This document shows positions 56,406-64,000 of a DNA stretch of 64,000 nucleotides, in pieces (within the stretch, counting starts at the first letter, position 1; every line of letters starts with the position of its first letter). The stretch lies in NCBI RefSeq assembly GCF_900156895.1, contig NZ_FTPD01000006.1:124001-188000 (forward strand). Reading direction: 5' to 3'. The notes under the pieces are model-generated. The model worked only from the letters and a program-made list of their open reading frames with translations, was not told where the DNA came from and ran no database searches. This DNA comes from Mesorhizobium prunaredense. Its GTDB lineage: Bacteria > Pseudomonadota > Alphaproteobacteria > Rhizobiales > Rhizobiaceae. The translations under genes were made by a program, and so were the position numbers.

Positions 56406-57042
56406 ACTGCTTTTCCGCTCGCTTTGGGAAACGGTGCTAATGACGGCCGCCTCCGGCTTCGTCTCGCTGGTGGCCGGCCTGCCGCTCGGCCTGGCGCTCG
56501 TCGCCACCGATCGTGGTGGCATCGCCGAGCAACTTTGGCTGAATCGCGTCTTGGGCGCCGTGATCAACGGTTTCCGGTCAGTTCCCTTCATTATCCTGTT
56601 GGTTGCGCTGATCCCGGTGACGCGGCTGATCGTCGGCACCTCTATCGGCACCTGGGCGGCGATCGTACCGCTGTCGATTGCCGCAACGCCCTACTACGCC
56701 CGCATCGCGGAAGTGTCGCTGCGTGAAGTGGATCACGGGCTGATAGAGGCGGCACGCGCCATGGGCGGCAACCGATGGACGATCGTCCGTGAAGTCCTCG
56801 TGCCCGAGGCGCTGCCCGGCATCGTCGCCGGCTTCACGGTGACGCTGGTCACGCTCGTGGGTGCTTCGGCGATGGCCGGCGCGATCGGCGCCGGTGGGCT
56901 GGGCGATCTCGCCATCCGCTACGGATACCAGCGCTTCGAGACCACCATCATGGTCGCGGTGGTGATCGTGCTGATCATCCTCGTTAGCGGCATCCAGTGG
57001 ATTGGCGACCGGCTAGTTGCCCGTCTCGATCGCCGGACATGA
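56386..57042 (+). CDS. metI: MetI-type ABC transporter permease
   Basis: The 218-aa permease has five TM helices and the MetI markers LWETVLMTAASGFVSLVAGL, NGFRSVPFIILLVALIPVTR and EAARAMGGNRWTIVREVLVP. I chose ATG 56386 with GGAGG about 9 nt upstream; it overlaps metN by 20 bp. It is the last gene of the sulfur block. Confidence 0.93.
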   Translation: MTPVMIELLFRSLWETVLMTAASGFVSLVAGLPLGLALVATDRGGIAEQLWLNRVLGAVINGFRSVPFIILLVALIPVTRLIVGTSIGTWAAIVPLSIAATPYYARIAEVSLREVDHGLIEAARAMGGNRWTIVREVLVPEALPGIVAGFTVTLVTLVGASAMAGAIGAGGLGDLAIRYGYQRFETTIMVAVVIVLIILVSGIQWIGDRLVARLDRRT

Positions 57043-57222
57043 TCCGGTTCGCTATTCGAAAAACCGATGCTGACGAAGGTCAGGAACGGTATAGGCCATA
57101 GTCGTCACGCATTTGTGAGCTGTGTTGATAAGCCTATTCGGGATTATGGGTCTTATCTTGGACACTGCGTCGCCTTAAGTGTCAGTAGAATAGTCCGTGC
57201 ATGGCCCGCCGCTCAGGAATAA

Positions 57223-59100
57223 ATGCTGATGGAACGCAAGCTCGCGGCAATCATGGCCGCCGATATCGTCGGCTACAGCCTGCTGATGGCCGAAAACGAG
57301 GCTTCCACCTACGCGAAGCTGCGCGCTGTTTTTGATGAGCTCATCGACCCGACCATTGCCCGCCATGGCGGGCGCATCGTCAAGACGGCGGGAGACGGCT
57401 TTCTCGCCATGTTTCCCAGCGTCAACGAAGCGGTTGATGCGGCGCTGGCCATACAGGAAGGCTTCGACAAGGGCCCGTTCGAGCTGCGCATCGGCATCAA
57501 TCTTGGCGATGTGATCGAAGATGACGGCGACGTATACGGCGACGGCGTCAATGTGGCCGCCCGTCTTGAGGCCATGTGCGATCCGGGGCAGATATTCGTC
57601 AGCGGCGCCGTGGTGATGGCGGCCGACCGCAACAGCGCAGACAGGTTCGTCCGCATCGGCCGCAGGCGGGCCAAGAACATTCCCGAACTTCTCAACGTCT
57701 ACCGCGTAAGGCGCGCCGGCTCTGCGTGGTCGCCATGGCGGCAGCTGCCGCAGGTGCTGCGCGGCACCGCCGCCCGCTGGTCTTATGGCGCGGCCGCCAT
57801 AGCCCTCATCCTCATCGGCACCCAAATCCAGCCGCTCCCCCTGGCAGCCATGGTCAGCCGCATCCCGGCGGTCTTGTCGATGGACCAGAGCCGCGACGAC
57901 CCCCGGCCGTCAGTGGCGGTCATGCCTTTTGCCGCGATGAGCGGCAGCGGCGAGCAATCGTACTTCGCGGACGGACTGACCGAGGATGTGACGACAGCCC
58001 TTGCCCGCAATTCAGAGCTGCAGGTGATCGCGCGCGATTCCACCTACGCCGTGCACGGGCAGGATACGGACGTGCGCAAGCTCGGGGCGAAGCTCGGCGT
58101 TGATTATGTGGTTGAAGGCAGCGCCCGCCGTGAAGGCGACCAGCTTCGCGTGTCGGCGCAGCTGATCGACGTAAAGACAGGCGCGCATCTGTGGTCGCGC
58201 AGTTTTGACCGGCAGGTCGCCGACGTGTTCACCGTCCAGAGCGAGCTGACCACTGAAATCGTCGCGCAGATCGCGCCCTATATCGGCAGGAGCGAGGCGG
58301 CGGCGGCAGCGGAACGCCCGACCGACAATCTGCAGGCCTATGACCTCGTGCTGCAGGCCCGCAACCGCTACCGGCACGGCGCCGATGACCCGCAGGACAT
58401 TCTGGCGGCGCGCGGCCTCTACCAGCGCGCCCTTGAAATGGACCCGTCCTATGCGGCCGCCCGCGCAGGCCTCGCGCTGACCTTTATCGCCAGCGTGGCG
58501 CAGAGCGGTGGCGGCCGGGCAAACGCGCCGGAACTTCATCTTGGGCTTAGCGAAGCCCGGCAGGCGGTCCGTCTCGATCCCAATCTTGGCCTTGGCTATC
58601 AGGTCATCAGCTTCGGGCTTGCCCTGCAGGGCGACTATTCAGGCGGCCTGCAGGCCGCACGGCGCGCTGTGGAGCTCAACCCTAACGATCCCGACGGCAT
58701 GATGGCGCTTGCAAAGGCGCAGGTTCGCTTCGGGGAATATGATGATGCCGTCGCCAACGCAGAGCGGGCCCGCCGCCTTCATCCTATGGCGCCCGAGTAC
58801 TATGCCTATGTGCACGGGCAGGCGCTCTACGCGGCTGACCGCCGCGATGAGGCTTCCGCCGTCATAGAAGAATGCCTGATCCGGGCGCCGCGCGATGCAA
58901 ACTGCCTTCTGATTCAGGCAGCTTTGCAGAGCGGGGGCGGCGAGGTCGAGGCAGCCCAGCAGACGATGGCAAAGCTGGTCGAGGCGCATCCGGCATTCTC
59001 GCTGGAAGCAGAGCGCGCTTACCGCCGGTTCGGTGACAGGCCGCTGATGGAAAAGTTCCTGCAGGACCTCGCAAAGGCCAAGGCCCCTGAATCCGCCTGA
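57223..59100 (+). CDS. class III adenylate/guanylate cyclase fused to TolB_N/FlgO-like and TPR domains
   Basis: The 625-aa protein has an N-terminal cyclase domain (about 3-165) with both metal Asp residues (MAADIVGYSLLMAENEA, KTAGDGFLAMF), the base Lys and GDGVNVAARLEAM (catalytic Asn/Arg). A hydrophobic segment (about 183-200) follows, then a TolB_N-like domain (PSVAVMPFAAMSGSGEQSYF) and TPRs (ALEMDPSYAAARAGLALTF, ELNPNDPDGMMALAKAQVRF). The C-terminal two-thirds is homologous to the winged-helix proteins at 35736 and 39370, with the output domain swapped. It stands alone. ATG 57229 is an alternative start. Confidence 0.93.
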   Translation: MLMERKLAAIMAADIVGYSLLMAENEASTYAKLRAVFDELIDPTIARHGGRIVKTAGDGFLAMFPSVNEAVDAALAIQEGFDKGPFELRIGINLGDVIEDDGDVYGDGVNVAARLEAMCDPGQIFVSGAVVMAADRNSADRFVRIGRRRAKNIPELLNVYRVRRAGSAWSPWRQLPQVLRGTAARWSYGAAAIALILIGTQIQPLPLAAMVSRIPAVLSMDQSRDDPRPSVAVMPFAAMSGSGEQSYFADGLTEDVTTALARNSELQVIARDSTYAVHGQDTDVRKLGAKLGVDYVVEGSARREGDQLRVSAQLIDVKTGAHLWSRSFDRQVADVFTVQSELTTEIVAQIAPYIGRSEAAAAAERPTDNLQAYDLVLQARNRYRHGADDPQDILAARGLYQRALEMDPSYAAARAGLALTFIASVAQSGGGRANAPELHLGLSEARQAVRLDPNLGLGYQVISFGLALQGDYSGGLQAARRAVELNPNDPDGMMALAKAQVRFGEYDDAVANAERARRLHPMAPEYYAYVHGQALYAADRRDEASAVIEECLIRAPRDANCLLIQAALQSGGGEVEAAQQTMAKLVEAHPAFSLEAERAYRRFGDRPLMEKFLQDLAKAKAPESA

Positions 59101-59120
59101 AAGTTTTTACAGAGCGACTT

Positions 59121-59166
59121 CAATCATATAGCGGTGCCCAGTTGCATCCTCTCCGGCGCGCCAATT
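59121..59166 (-). repeat. 46-bp dispersed repeat, copy D
   Basis: CAATCATATAGCGGTGCCCA and CATCCTCTCCGGCGCGCCAA match copies A-C. The minus strand reads NWRAGEDATGHRYMIEVAL followed by a stop. It begins 20 bp after the cyclase/TPR stop, 18 kb from copy C. Confidence 0.78.
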
Positions 59167-59270
59167 TTGCCATTCCACGACGCCAACACCGAAAATTGCC
59201 GCCAATCGCCGCCGCGTCCGCCGCTTGCGGTGGTAGGAGTCGGTCGGAGCTGGTACCTGGCGGGTGCAGC

Positions 59271-60524
59271 CTATGACCGGCGCAGCACGTCCTGCCATTC
59301 GAGATGACGGCCGATCTGCGCTTTTGCGAACGGACAAAGCGGAATGATGGCGACCCCTTCGCGCCGGGCATCCTCGACCGCCTGGCGTACCAGTCGCTCG
59401 CCGACCTTGCGGCCGCGCAACGCCGCTGGAACTTCGGTATGGTCGATGATGATCAACCCTTCGCCGGCCCGGCTATAGGTCATCTCAGCTTCGACGCCGT
59501 CGACGAGCATCCGGTAGCGTCCCTTCGATGCGGTATCCTCCCGCTCGACCTTTTCGACGGTCAAGGGAGAGGCAGGGCCCGGCTGCTCGGCGTCATGCGG
59601 CCGCACCTCACCCCGCCGCCCCGGCATGCAGTCCAGTAGGTCGCGGTCCCATCTTCCGAGATCGGCCGCAGCGTCGTAGGTCGAGACGAGAAACTCCATA
59701 AGCGCCGCGTCGGGATTTGCAGCCGACTGAACGGCATCGTACGGCAGGATGAATTCCGATAGGCCCTCATGCCAGAACGCGTCCTCGGGCCTGACCGACG
59801 CGCCCCTGAAGCCAGTCGGCGCCGGATAGGCGTAGGCATAGAACGCGGGGTAATCGATGCCGCCACCGCCGGGCCAGAAACCTGCTGAGGAGACCTCGCG
59901 GTCGTAGGCTTCCTGTGCCACATCGTTGGGCAATGAAGGAATGCCGCCGGGATGGAGAGGCGCGCGCCGCCCTGAAAAGCGGGTGACGGCCAGGTCAAAA
60001 CTGCCCCAGAACAGGTGAACGGGACTGGACTTGCCAAGAAAGGAGGTCCGGAACCGATTGAATACCCTGTCGACCGCCACCGTTGCGTGATGGAAGCGTT
60101 GAACGGCTTCCCGGTCATAGGGCCGGTCGCGATGATCTTCGGTGAACGGCACGGGGTTGGGCACCTCGTTCGGATTGCCGTTAAAGGTCGGCGTGCCTCC
60201 AAGTTCGGAAATCAACTGCACGAAATTGGCGTGGAACGCCGCGACTGTGGATGGCCCGAGCGCAAACGATGCCTTGCGACCATTGCCGCATGTGCCGACA
60301 ACCATATGGTCCCGAAGGTCGAAGAGGATCTCAATGCCTGGGCCGTCGGGGATCGGCGAGGAGGTCAGGCCGAGCGGCGTGACATAGAAGGTCGCGTTCC
60401 AGGAATGGTTGAGCCACGGGGTATGAGCAAGGCGATATTTCCCGGCGATCTGCAAATAGAGATGCAGGGCCGAACACGTCTCGCGCCAGCCGAGGTAGTC
60501 CAGGTGGGGCCACTTGTTGCTCAT
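59271..60524 (-). CDS. DUF5996 protein fused to a C-terminal GNAT (YjdJ-type) domain
   Basis: The 417-aa protein starts MSNKWPHLDYLGWRETCSAL. Residues 1 to about 300 match DUF5996 (HLYLQIAGKYRLAHTPWLNH, FYVTPLGLTSSPIPDG, SPVHLFWGSFDLAVTRFSGR). From about 325 a short GNAT domain follows (EMTYSRAGEGLIIIDHTEVP, RGRKVGERLVRQAVEDARRE, VAIIPLCPFAKAQIGRH), which is the YjdJ-type acetyltransferase pattern. The two domains are usually separate proteins as far as I know. Function is unknown. Confidence 0.85.
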   Translation of the reverse strand: MSNKWPHLDYLGWRETCSALHLYLQIAGKYRLAHTPWLNHSWNATFYVTPLGLTSSPIPDGPGIEILFDLRDHMVVGTCGNGRKASFALGPSTVAAFHANFVQLISELGGTPTFNGNPNEVPNPVPFTEDHRDRPYDREAVQRFHHATVAVDRVFNRFRTSFLGKSSPVHLFWGSFDLAVTRFSGRRAPLHPGGIPSLPNDVAQEAYDREVSSAGFWPGGGGIDYPAFYAYAYPAPTGFRGASVRPEDAFWHEGLSEFILPYDAVQSAANPDAALMEFLVSTYDAAADLGRWDRDLLDCMPGRRGEVRPHDAEQPGPASPLTVEKVEREDTASKGRYRMLVDGVEAEMTYSRAGEGLIIIDHTEVPAALRGRKVGERLVRQAVEDARREGVAIIPLCPFAKAQIGRHLEWQDVLRRS

Positions 60525-60609
60525 TGTGCTTTCTCCATTCAGAACGCACCCGGCACGCGACGCGTCATCTCGTCTGAACCGCCCGGGTCCGTGCCCAGGC
60601 GACCTCCTT

Positions 60610-60673
60610 CTTAGCGCCGGCCAGTCTTAGCACCGGCCAGTCTTAGCACCGGTCAGTCTTAGCACCGGTCAGT
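60610..60673. repeat. four tandem copies of a 16-bp unit (CTTAGCACCGGYCAGT)
   Basis: Units start at 60610, 60626, 60642 and 60658. They differ at two positions only (G/A at base 7, C/T at base 12). The array lies between the pirin stop (it overlaps the last codon) and the start of the DUF5996-GNAT gene, so it is in that gene's leader or promoter. Confidence 0.82.
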
Positions 60674-61604
60674 CCGGTAGGGGAATGTGCTCATCTCGGT
60701 CATCGATCGGGAGATCGAAACGTCCCTTGCCCCAGTCCTCGGCGCGCCATTCGGCCTTCGCTTCTTCGATGCGGTCCTTCGAGGAGGCGACGAAGTTCCA
60801 CCAGATATAGCGCGGTCCGCTGAGCGTTGCGCCGCCAAGAATCATCAGGCGCGCGCCTCTGTCGCCGGCCGCGACCGTGATCCTGTCGCCGGGGCGGAAG
60901 ACCATCATCCGACCTGCCTCGAAATCCTGGCCGGCGATCGAGATCGAGCCTTCGACGATGTAGATTCCCCTGTCCTCGTGATCGTGCGGCATCGGCAACC
61001 GGCATCCGGCTTCGAGTGTCACGTCGGCGTAGAACGTCTGCGAGAACATCGTCGCGGGTGCCTTCTGACCATAGGCCTCCCCGAGGATCAGCCGGACCGA
61101 GACGCCGCTATCCTCGATCACCGGCAGCGCCTCCTCGCCATGATGCTCGAACATGGGCGCCATGTCCTCATGGCGGTCGGGCAGCGCCAGCCAGGTCTGT
61201 ATTCCGAACAGGCTGTTCGGACCGCTTCGGGCTGCTGCGGAGGTTCGCTCCGAATGGGTCACGCCGCGCCCGGCAACCATCCAGTTCAGCGCGCCCGGAC
61301 GGATGATCTGGTCGGCACCGGTGCTGTCACGGTGATGGAAATCGCCGCGAAAGAGGTAGGTGACGGTGCCGAGACCGATATGCGGGTGCGGTCGGACATC
61401 TACGCCTTGCCCGGTCAGCAGCTCGGCCGGGCCGGCCTGATCGAAGAAGATGAACGGTCCGACCATCTGCCGCTTGGGTGCGGGCAGGGCGCGCCGAACC
61501 TCGAAGCCGCCAAGGTCTCGAGCGCGCGGGACGATGAGCGTTTCGATCGCGTCGAGGCCCACCTCATCGGGACAGCCCGGTTCGATTGCCGGGTTCCAAC
61601 TCAT
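60669..61604 (-). CDS. pirin family protein
   Basis: The 311-aa bicupin has the pirin motif HPHIGLGTVTYLFRGDFHHR with the metal His residues, and NWMVAGRGVTHSERT. The C-terminal cupin has MPHDHEDRGIYIVEGSISIA. Bacterial pirins may be quercetinase-like or stress regulators. I chose ATG 61604 with GAGGATGAGGG just upstream; the frame to 61658 is unlikely. Confidence 0.93.
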   Translation of the reverse strand: MSWNPAIEPGCPDEVGLDAIETLIVPRARDLGGFEVRRALPAPKRQMVGPFIFFDQAGPAELLTGQGVDVRPHPHIGLGTVTYLFRGDFHHRDSTGADQIIRPGALNWMVAGRGVTHSERTSAAARSGPNSLFGIQTWLALPDRHEDMAPMFEHHGEEALPVIEDSGVSVRLILGEAYGQKAPATMFSQTFYADVTLEAGCRLPMPHDHEDRGIYIVEGSISIAGQDFEAGRMMVFRPGDRITVAAGDRGARLMILGGATLSGPRYIWWNFVASSKDRIEEAKAEWRAEDWGKGRFDLPIDDRDEHIPLPD

Positions 61605-61874
61605 GCCCTCATCCTCTCTTGGGTTTCCGGGAGGCCTCGCCCTTGCCGATGCGAACACCCGATTGCGATTAAATCCGGACCGTGCGAGCGGGAAGAGCGC
61701 TTTCGGCCTGACGAATGCCTAAACTGGCGAGCGATCGTCTGCCCAACTAGTCCTGTGATACGTCAAACTGTGTCGCAGCAAGTGGAACGTGCGGGCAATG
61801 TCGTCGGGCTCAGCGGCTCGCAGTAGAGCGACCGTCGAACGCAATTCTTTGATAAGGCTTCGCCCGTTCGTGTT

Positions 61875-62768
61875 TTAACGATCGAGACCCCAAACGTCCG
61901 GATTTCGTGCGAAGTACTCAATCAGCATATCGGTGAGGACCCGGACTTTCCGTGTCGGGTGCTTACCCGGCGGTCGGACGACATACGCGCCTGCCGAAGG
62001 TGGGGGATAGCGTGTCATAATCGGAACGAGCGCTCCGGAGGTCACATGGTCATACGTGATGCAATCAGGGAGCCAAGCGATGCCGAGCCCTGCCACTGCG
62101 GCGGCGGCAAGCGCCGTAGCGTTATCGGCCTTGAATCTGCCCTGCGGCTGAACCGTGACGATCTTGTCGCCATCCATGAACTGCCAGGCTTCCGTCCCTT
62201 GCATGAGGGCCTGATGGGTGACGAGCTCATCTGGCGTCTGAGGTGAACCGCTTGCTTTGATATAATCCGGACTTGCGACGAGCTTTCCATAGATCGGTCC
62301 GATGCGCTTCGCGATCAGGTTGGAGTCCTGAAGGTACCCGACCCGGATCGCGCAGTCGAAACCCTCTGCGATCAGATCGACGAAGCGATCGTTGTAGGAG
62401 GTATGGATGTGGAGCTGGGGGTGCTGATGCGCCATTTCCGCAAGCACGGGGGCGAAGTGGATCGGGCCGAAAGTAAGTGGCATCGCAACTCTCAGGCGGC
62501 CGCGTAGCGCACCGGTTGGGAGGATCGTTTCCCTGGCCGTATCGATCTCGGCGCTGGCTCGGGCCGCATGATCCCTGAACGTGATCCCCGCTTCTGTGAG
62601 CGCGGCGCCGCGGGTCGTTCGCGCAAGAAGCTGGACGCCAAGCTCCGCTTCAACCCGAAAGAGCCGTCGACTGACGATTGACTTGGAGACGCCGAGCCGG
62701 CGCGCGGCGGCCGATACGCCCCCTGCATCGGCCACTGCGACGAATGTCTGTAGATCTTCGATGTCCAA
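61875..62768 (-). CDS. LysR-family transcriptional regulator
   Basis: The 297-aa protein has the LysR HTH at residues 1-60 (MDIEDLQTFVAVADAGGVSA, ARRLGVSKSIVSRRLFRVEA) and a substrate-binding C-terminal domain (LRGRLRVAMPLTFGPIHFAP). It belongs to the common subgroup close to DhcR/AaeR types. It is divergent from the isochorismatase-family gene, with about 155 bp between starts, and probably controls it. Confidence 0.94.
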   Translation of the reverse strand: MDIEDLQTFVAVADAGGVSAAARRLGVSKSIVSRRLFRVEAELGVQLLARTTRGAALTEAGITFRDHAARASAEIDTARETILPTGALRGRLRVAMPLTFGPIHFAPVLAEMAHQHPQLHIHTSYNDRFVDLIAEGFDCAIRVGYLQDSNLIAKRIGPIYGKLVASPDYIKASGSPQTPDELVTHQALMQGTEAWQFMDGDKIVTVQPQGRFKADNATALAAAAVAGLGIAWLPDCITYDHVTSGALVPIMTRYPPPSAGAYVVRPPGKHPTRKVRVLTDMLIEYFARNPDVWGLDR

Positions 62769-62923
62769 TTCGGCGTTCCTCGTTTCGCGACACAGCTTGC
62801 CTGACTATGGCACTACCGCATCACCCAAAGGAACAGCAAATTGCGGCAAGGCAACGTCGCCCGCCGGCGCATGTCTCCCCGTGAACCCATTGCCGTCCAC
62901 AACGGCAGAGAAAGGAAGTTTTG

Positions 62924-63574
62924 ATGACCCCTCGTAACGGCCTTGATTCACTTCTTCGTCCTGAAGACTCGGTCCTCGTTCTGATCGATCACCAACCTTA
63001 TCAACTCGCGAACCTGAACAGCCACGATCCGCATATGGTGGTCAACAACACGACCGCGCTGGCGAAGCTAGCAAAAGCCTTCAATGTTCCGACCATTCTC
63101 ACCAGCGTGATCGCGGCGCGCGGTGGACTTCTCTTTAAGCAGATCACCGACGTATTTCCGGACCAAGAAGTCATCGATCGCACCTGGGTGAACACCTGGC
63201 AGGACGAGAATGTGGTGAACGTCGTCAAGGCGACCGGCCGCAAGCAACTGATCATCGCCGGCCTGTGGACCGAGGTCTGCGTCGCAATGCCTGTCATCCA
63301 GGCCGCCGGCGAAGGCTGGGACGTGACCGTGATCACCGACGCGTCGGGCGGGATTTCGAAGGAGTCTCACGAAGTTGCCATCCAGCGCATGGCCGCGGCC
63401 GGCGCGAACGTGATGACCGTGATGGCGCTCGCTGGCGAATGGCAACGCGATTGGGCGCGCACCGAGCATGTCGAGGAGTTGACCGAGATTCTTATCCAGC
63501 ACTTCGGCGGCAGCGGCATCGCGTATCTTTGGGAGCAGCAGCTGCTCAACACGCCGGTGCCGAGCGAAGGCTGA
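62924..63574 (+). CDS. isochorismatase-family hydrolase (YcaC-like)
   Basis: The 216-aa protein has the catalytic Asp in VLVLIDHQPYQLANLNSHDP, Lys in ATGRKQLIIAGLWTEVCVAM and the nucleophile Cys in WTEVCVAM. It matches the YcaC-type hydrolases, whose substrates are mostly unknown. ATG 62924 has AAGGAAG about 8 nt upstream. It is divergent from the LysR gene. Confidence 0.93.
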   Translation: MTPRNGLDSLLRPEDSVLVLIDHQPYQLANLNSHDPHMVVNNTTALAKLAKAFNVPTILTSVIAARGGLLFKQITDVFPDQEVIDRTWVNTWQDENVVNVVKATGRKQLIIAGLWTEVCVAMPVIQAAGEGWDVTVITDASGGISKESHEVAIQRMAAAGANVMTVMALAGEWQRDWARTEHVEELTEILIQHFGGSGIAYLWEQQLLNTPVPSEG

Positions 63575-64000
63575 TCCGGGCCGGGATGGCGAGCATTTCG
63601 GTGAGCGTCGGGCCGCGGCCCGGGTTTGCGCCGATGCCGATAAGCGCTCGAACTTTTAAAATGTCGAATACCGACGCGTCCTAAGTCGGCGACACAGCAC
63701 TTCAGCAACCATCGGCTCTCGCCGCTTCGGAAAGGCATCAGTTCGCAGACTGTCATCGAGGCAGCCTGTTGAACTCACAGCGAGATTTGATCCGGGATCG
63801 CTACCATTGCGCCAGAATTTGGTAATCAGAACGTCAAAAAAATCTGGCAGCGCGAGCCTGTTTCGCTCACACCCGAATTCGGCGGTCCCGATCAGCCGGT
63901 GGTTCGCCTTGAGTCAGTGCTGCGATAAGCAGAGAACAATCCAATTCCTCAGGGAATGAAAACCTTAGGTCACTCTGAGTCGCCATACGAAGCGACCTCA
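63575..64000. other. 426-bp end of window without a supportable gene
   Basis: The frames here (for example 63367-63756 on the minus strand) have no motif, and codon use does not look coding. I see no terminator, tRNA or repeat. A gene could begin outside the window. Confidence 0.45.

Noticed and set aside
53827..56651. Long minus-strand frames (53827-55344 and 55215-56651) across ssuE and metQNI
   Set aside because: They are antisense to well-recognised transporter genes and contain no motif of their own.
60610..60673. Possible CRISPR-like array
   Set aside because: The 16-bp units are directly adjacent with no spacers and no cas genes are near; it is a simple tandem repeat. The same holds for 35,107-35,162.

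Overview
The window is 64 kb of GC-rich chromosome from an alphaproteobacterium of the order Hyphomicrobiales. Mesorhizobium or a close relative is my best guess. That rests on gene order (def-fmt-truA-dapE, rpmH-rnpA-yidC-catB-engB with argB nearby, dapD), on protein style, and on short intergenic palindromic elements of the kind seen in rhizobial genomes. It is inference; no database was searched. One tRNA (Arg, ACG) is present. There is no rRNA, CRISPR array or intact insertion sequence.

Region 1 (1-35,400) is mostly core chromosome. It holds a partial flavin monooxygenase, a guanidinium exporter (gdx) behind an apparent guanidine-II riboswitch, and a transglutaminase. It also has a heme-c-type adenylate cyclase beside an IS5 transposase scrap, rmuC, def-fmt-GNAT-truA, and dapE with a membrane protein. 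Next come two GGDEF proteins, dapD, a LOG protein, a HAD nucleotidase, phhA divergent from an Lrp regulator, argB and an amidase. An ECF sigma/anti-sigma pair is followed by fasciclin and Tat-type MsrB. An emrAB pump is divergent from its likely TetR regulator, with two perfect operators between them. The block ends with engB, a CatB acetyltransferase, yidC-rnpA-rpmH and a histidine kinase.

Region 2 (35,294-41,600) looks like an accessory insertion beside tRNA-Arg. A KAP-type P-loop ATPase is cut off just after its Walker A motif. It is followed by two winged-helix/TPR regulators, a methyltransferase, a monooxygenase-like protein, a small protein and degenerate sequence. A repeat of about 46 bp occurs three times here, and a fourth copy lies at 59.1 kb beside a related cyclase-TPR protein.

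Region 3 (41,561-57,042) is a large organosulfur block, all on the + strand: tauABC, two small ORFs, a 111-aa unknown with an FAD/NAD(P)-binding protein, then ssuA-ssuD-ssuC-ssuB, a vanadium-haloperoxidase-like protein, a rhodanese, an FMN reductase and metQNI. A shared palindrome, TCTA-N9-TAGA, precedes tauA, the middle unit and ssuA, which suggests one regulator for all three. The haloperoxidase-like protein lacks the Ser and His of the usual SGH motif. The rhodanese is split by a frameshift just before its active-site Cys. No tauD, xsc or tpa gene is present, so the fate of imported taurine is not explained by the window.

Region 4 (57,223-64,000) carries a cyclase/TPR fusion, a DUF5996-GNAT fusion, a pirin, and a LysR regulator divergent from an isochorismatase-family hydrolase. 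The last 0.4 kb shows no gene I can support.
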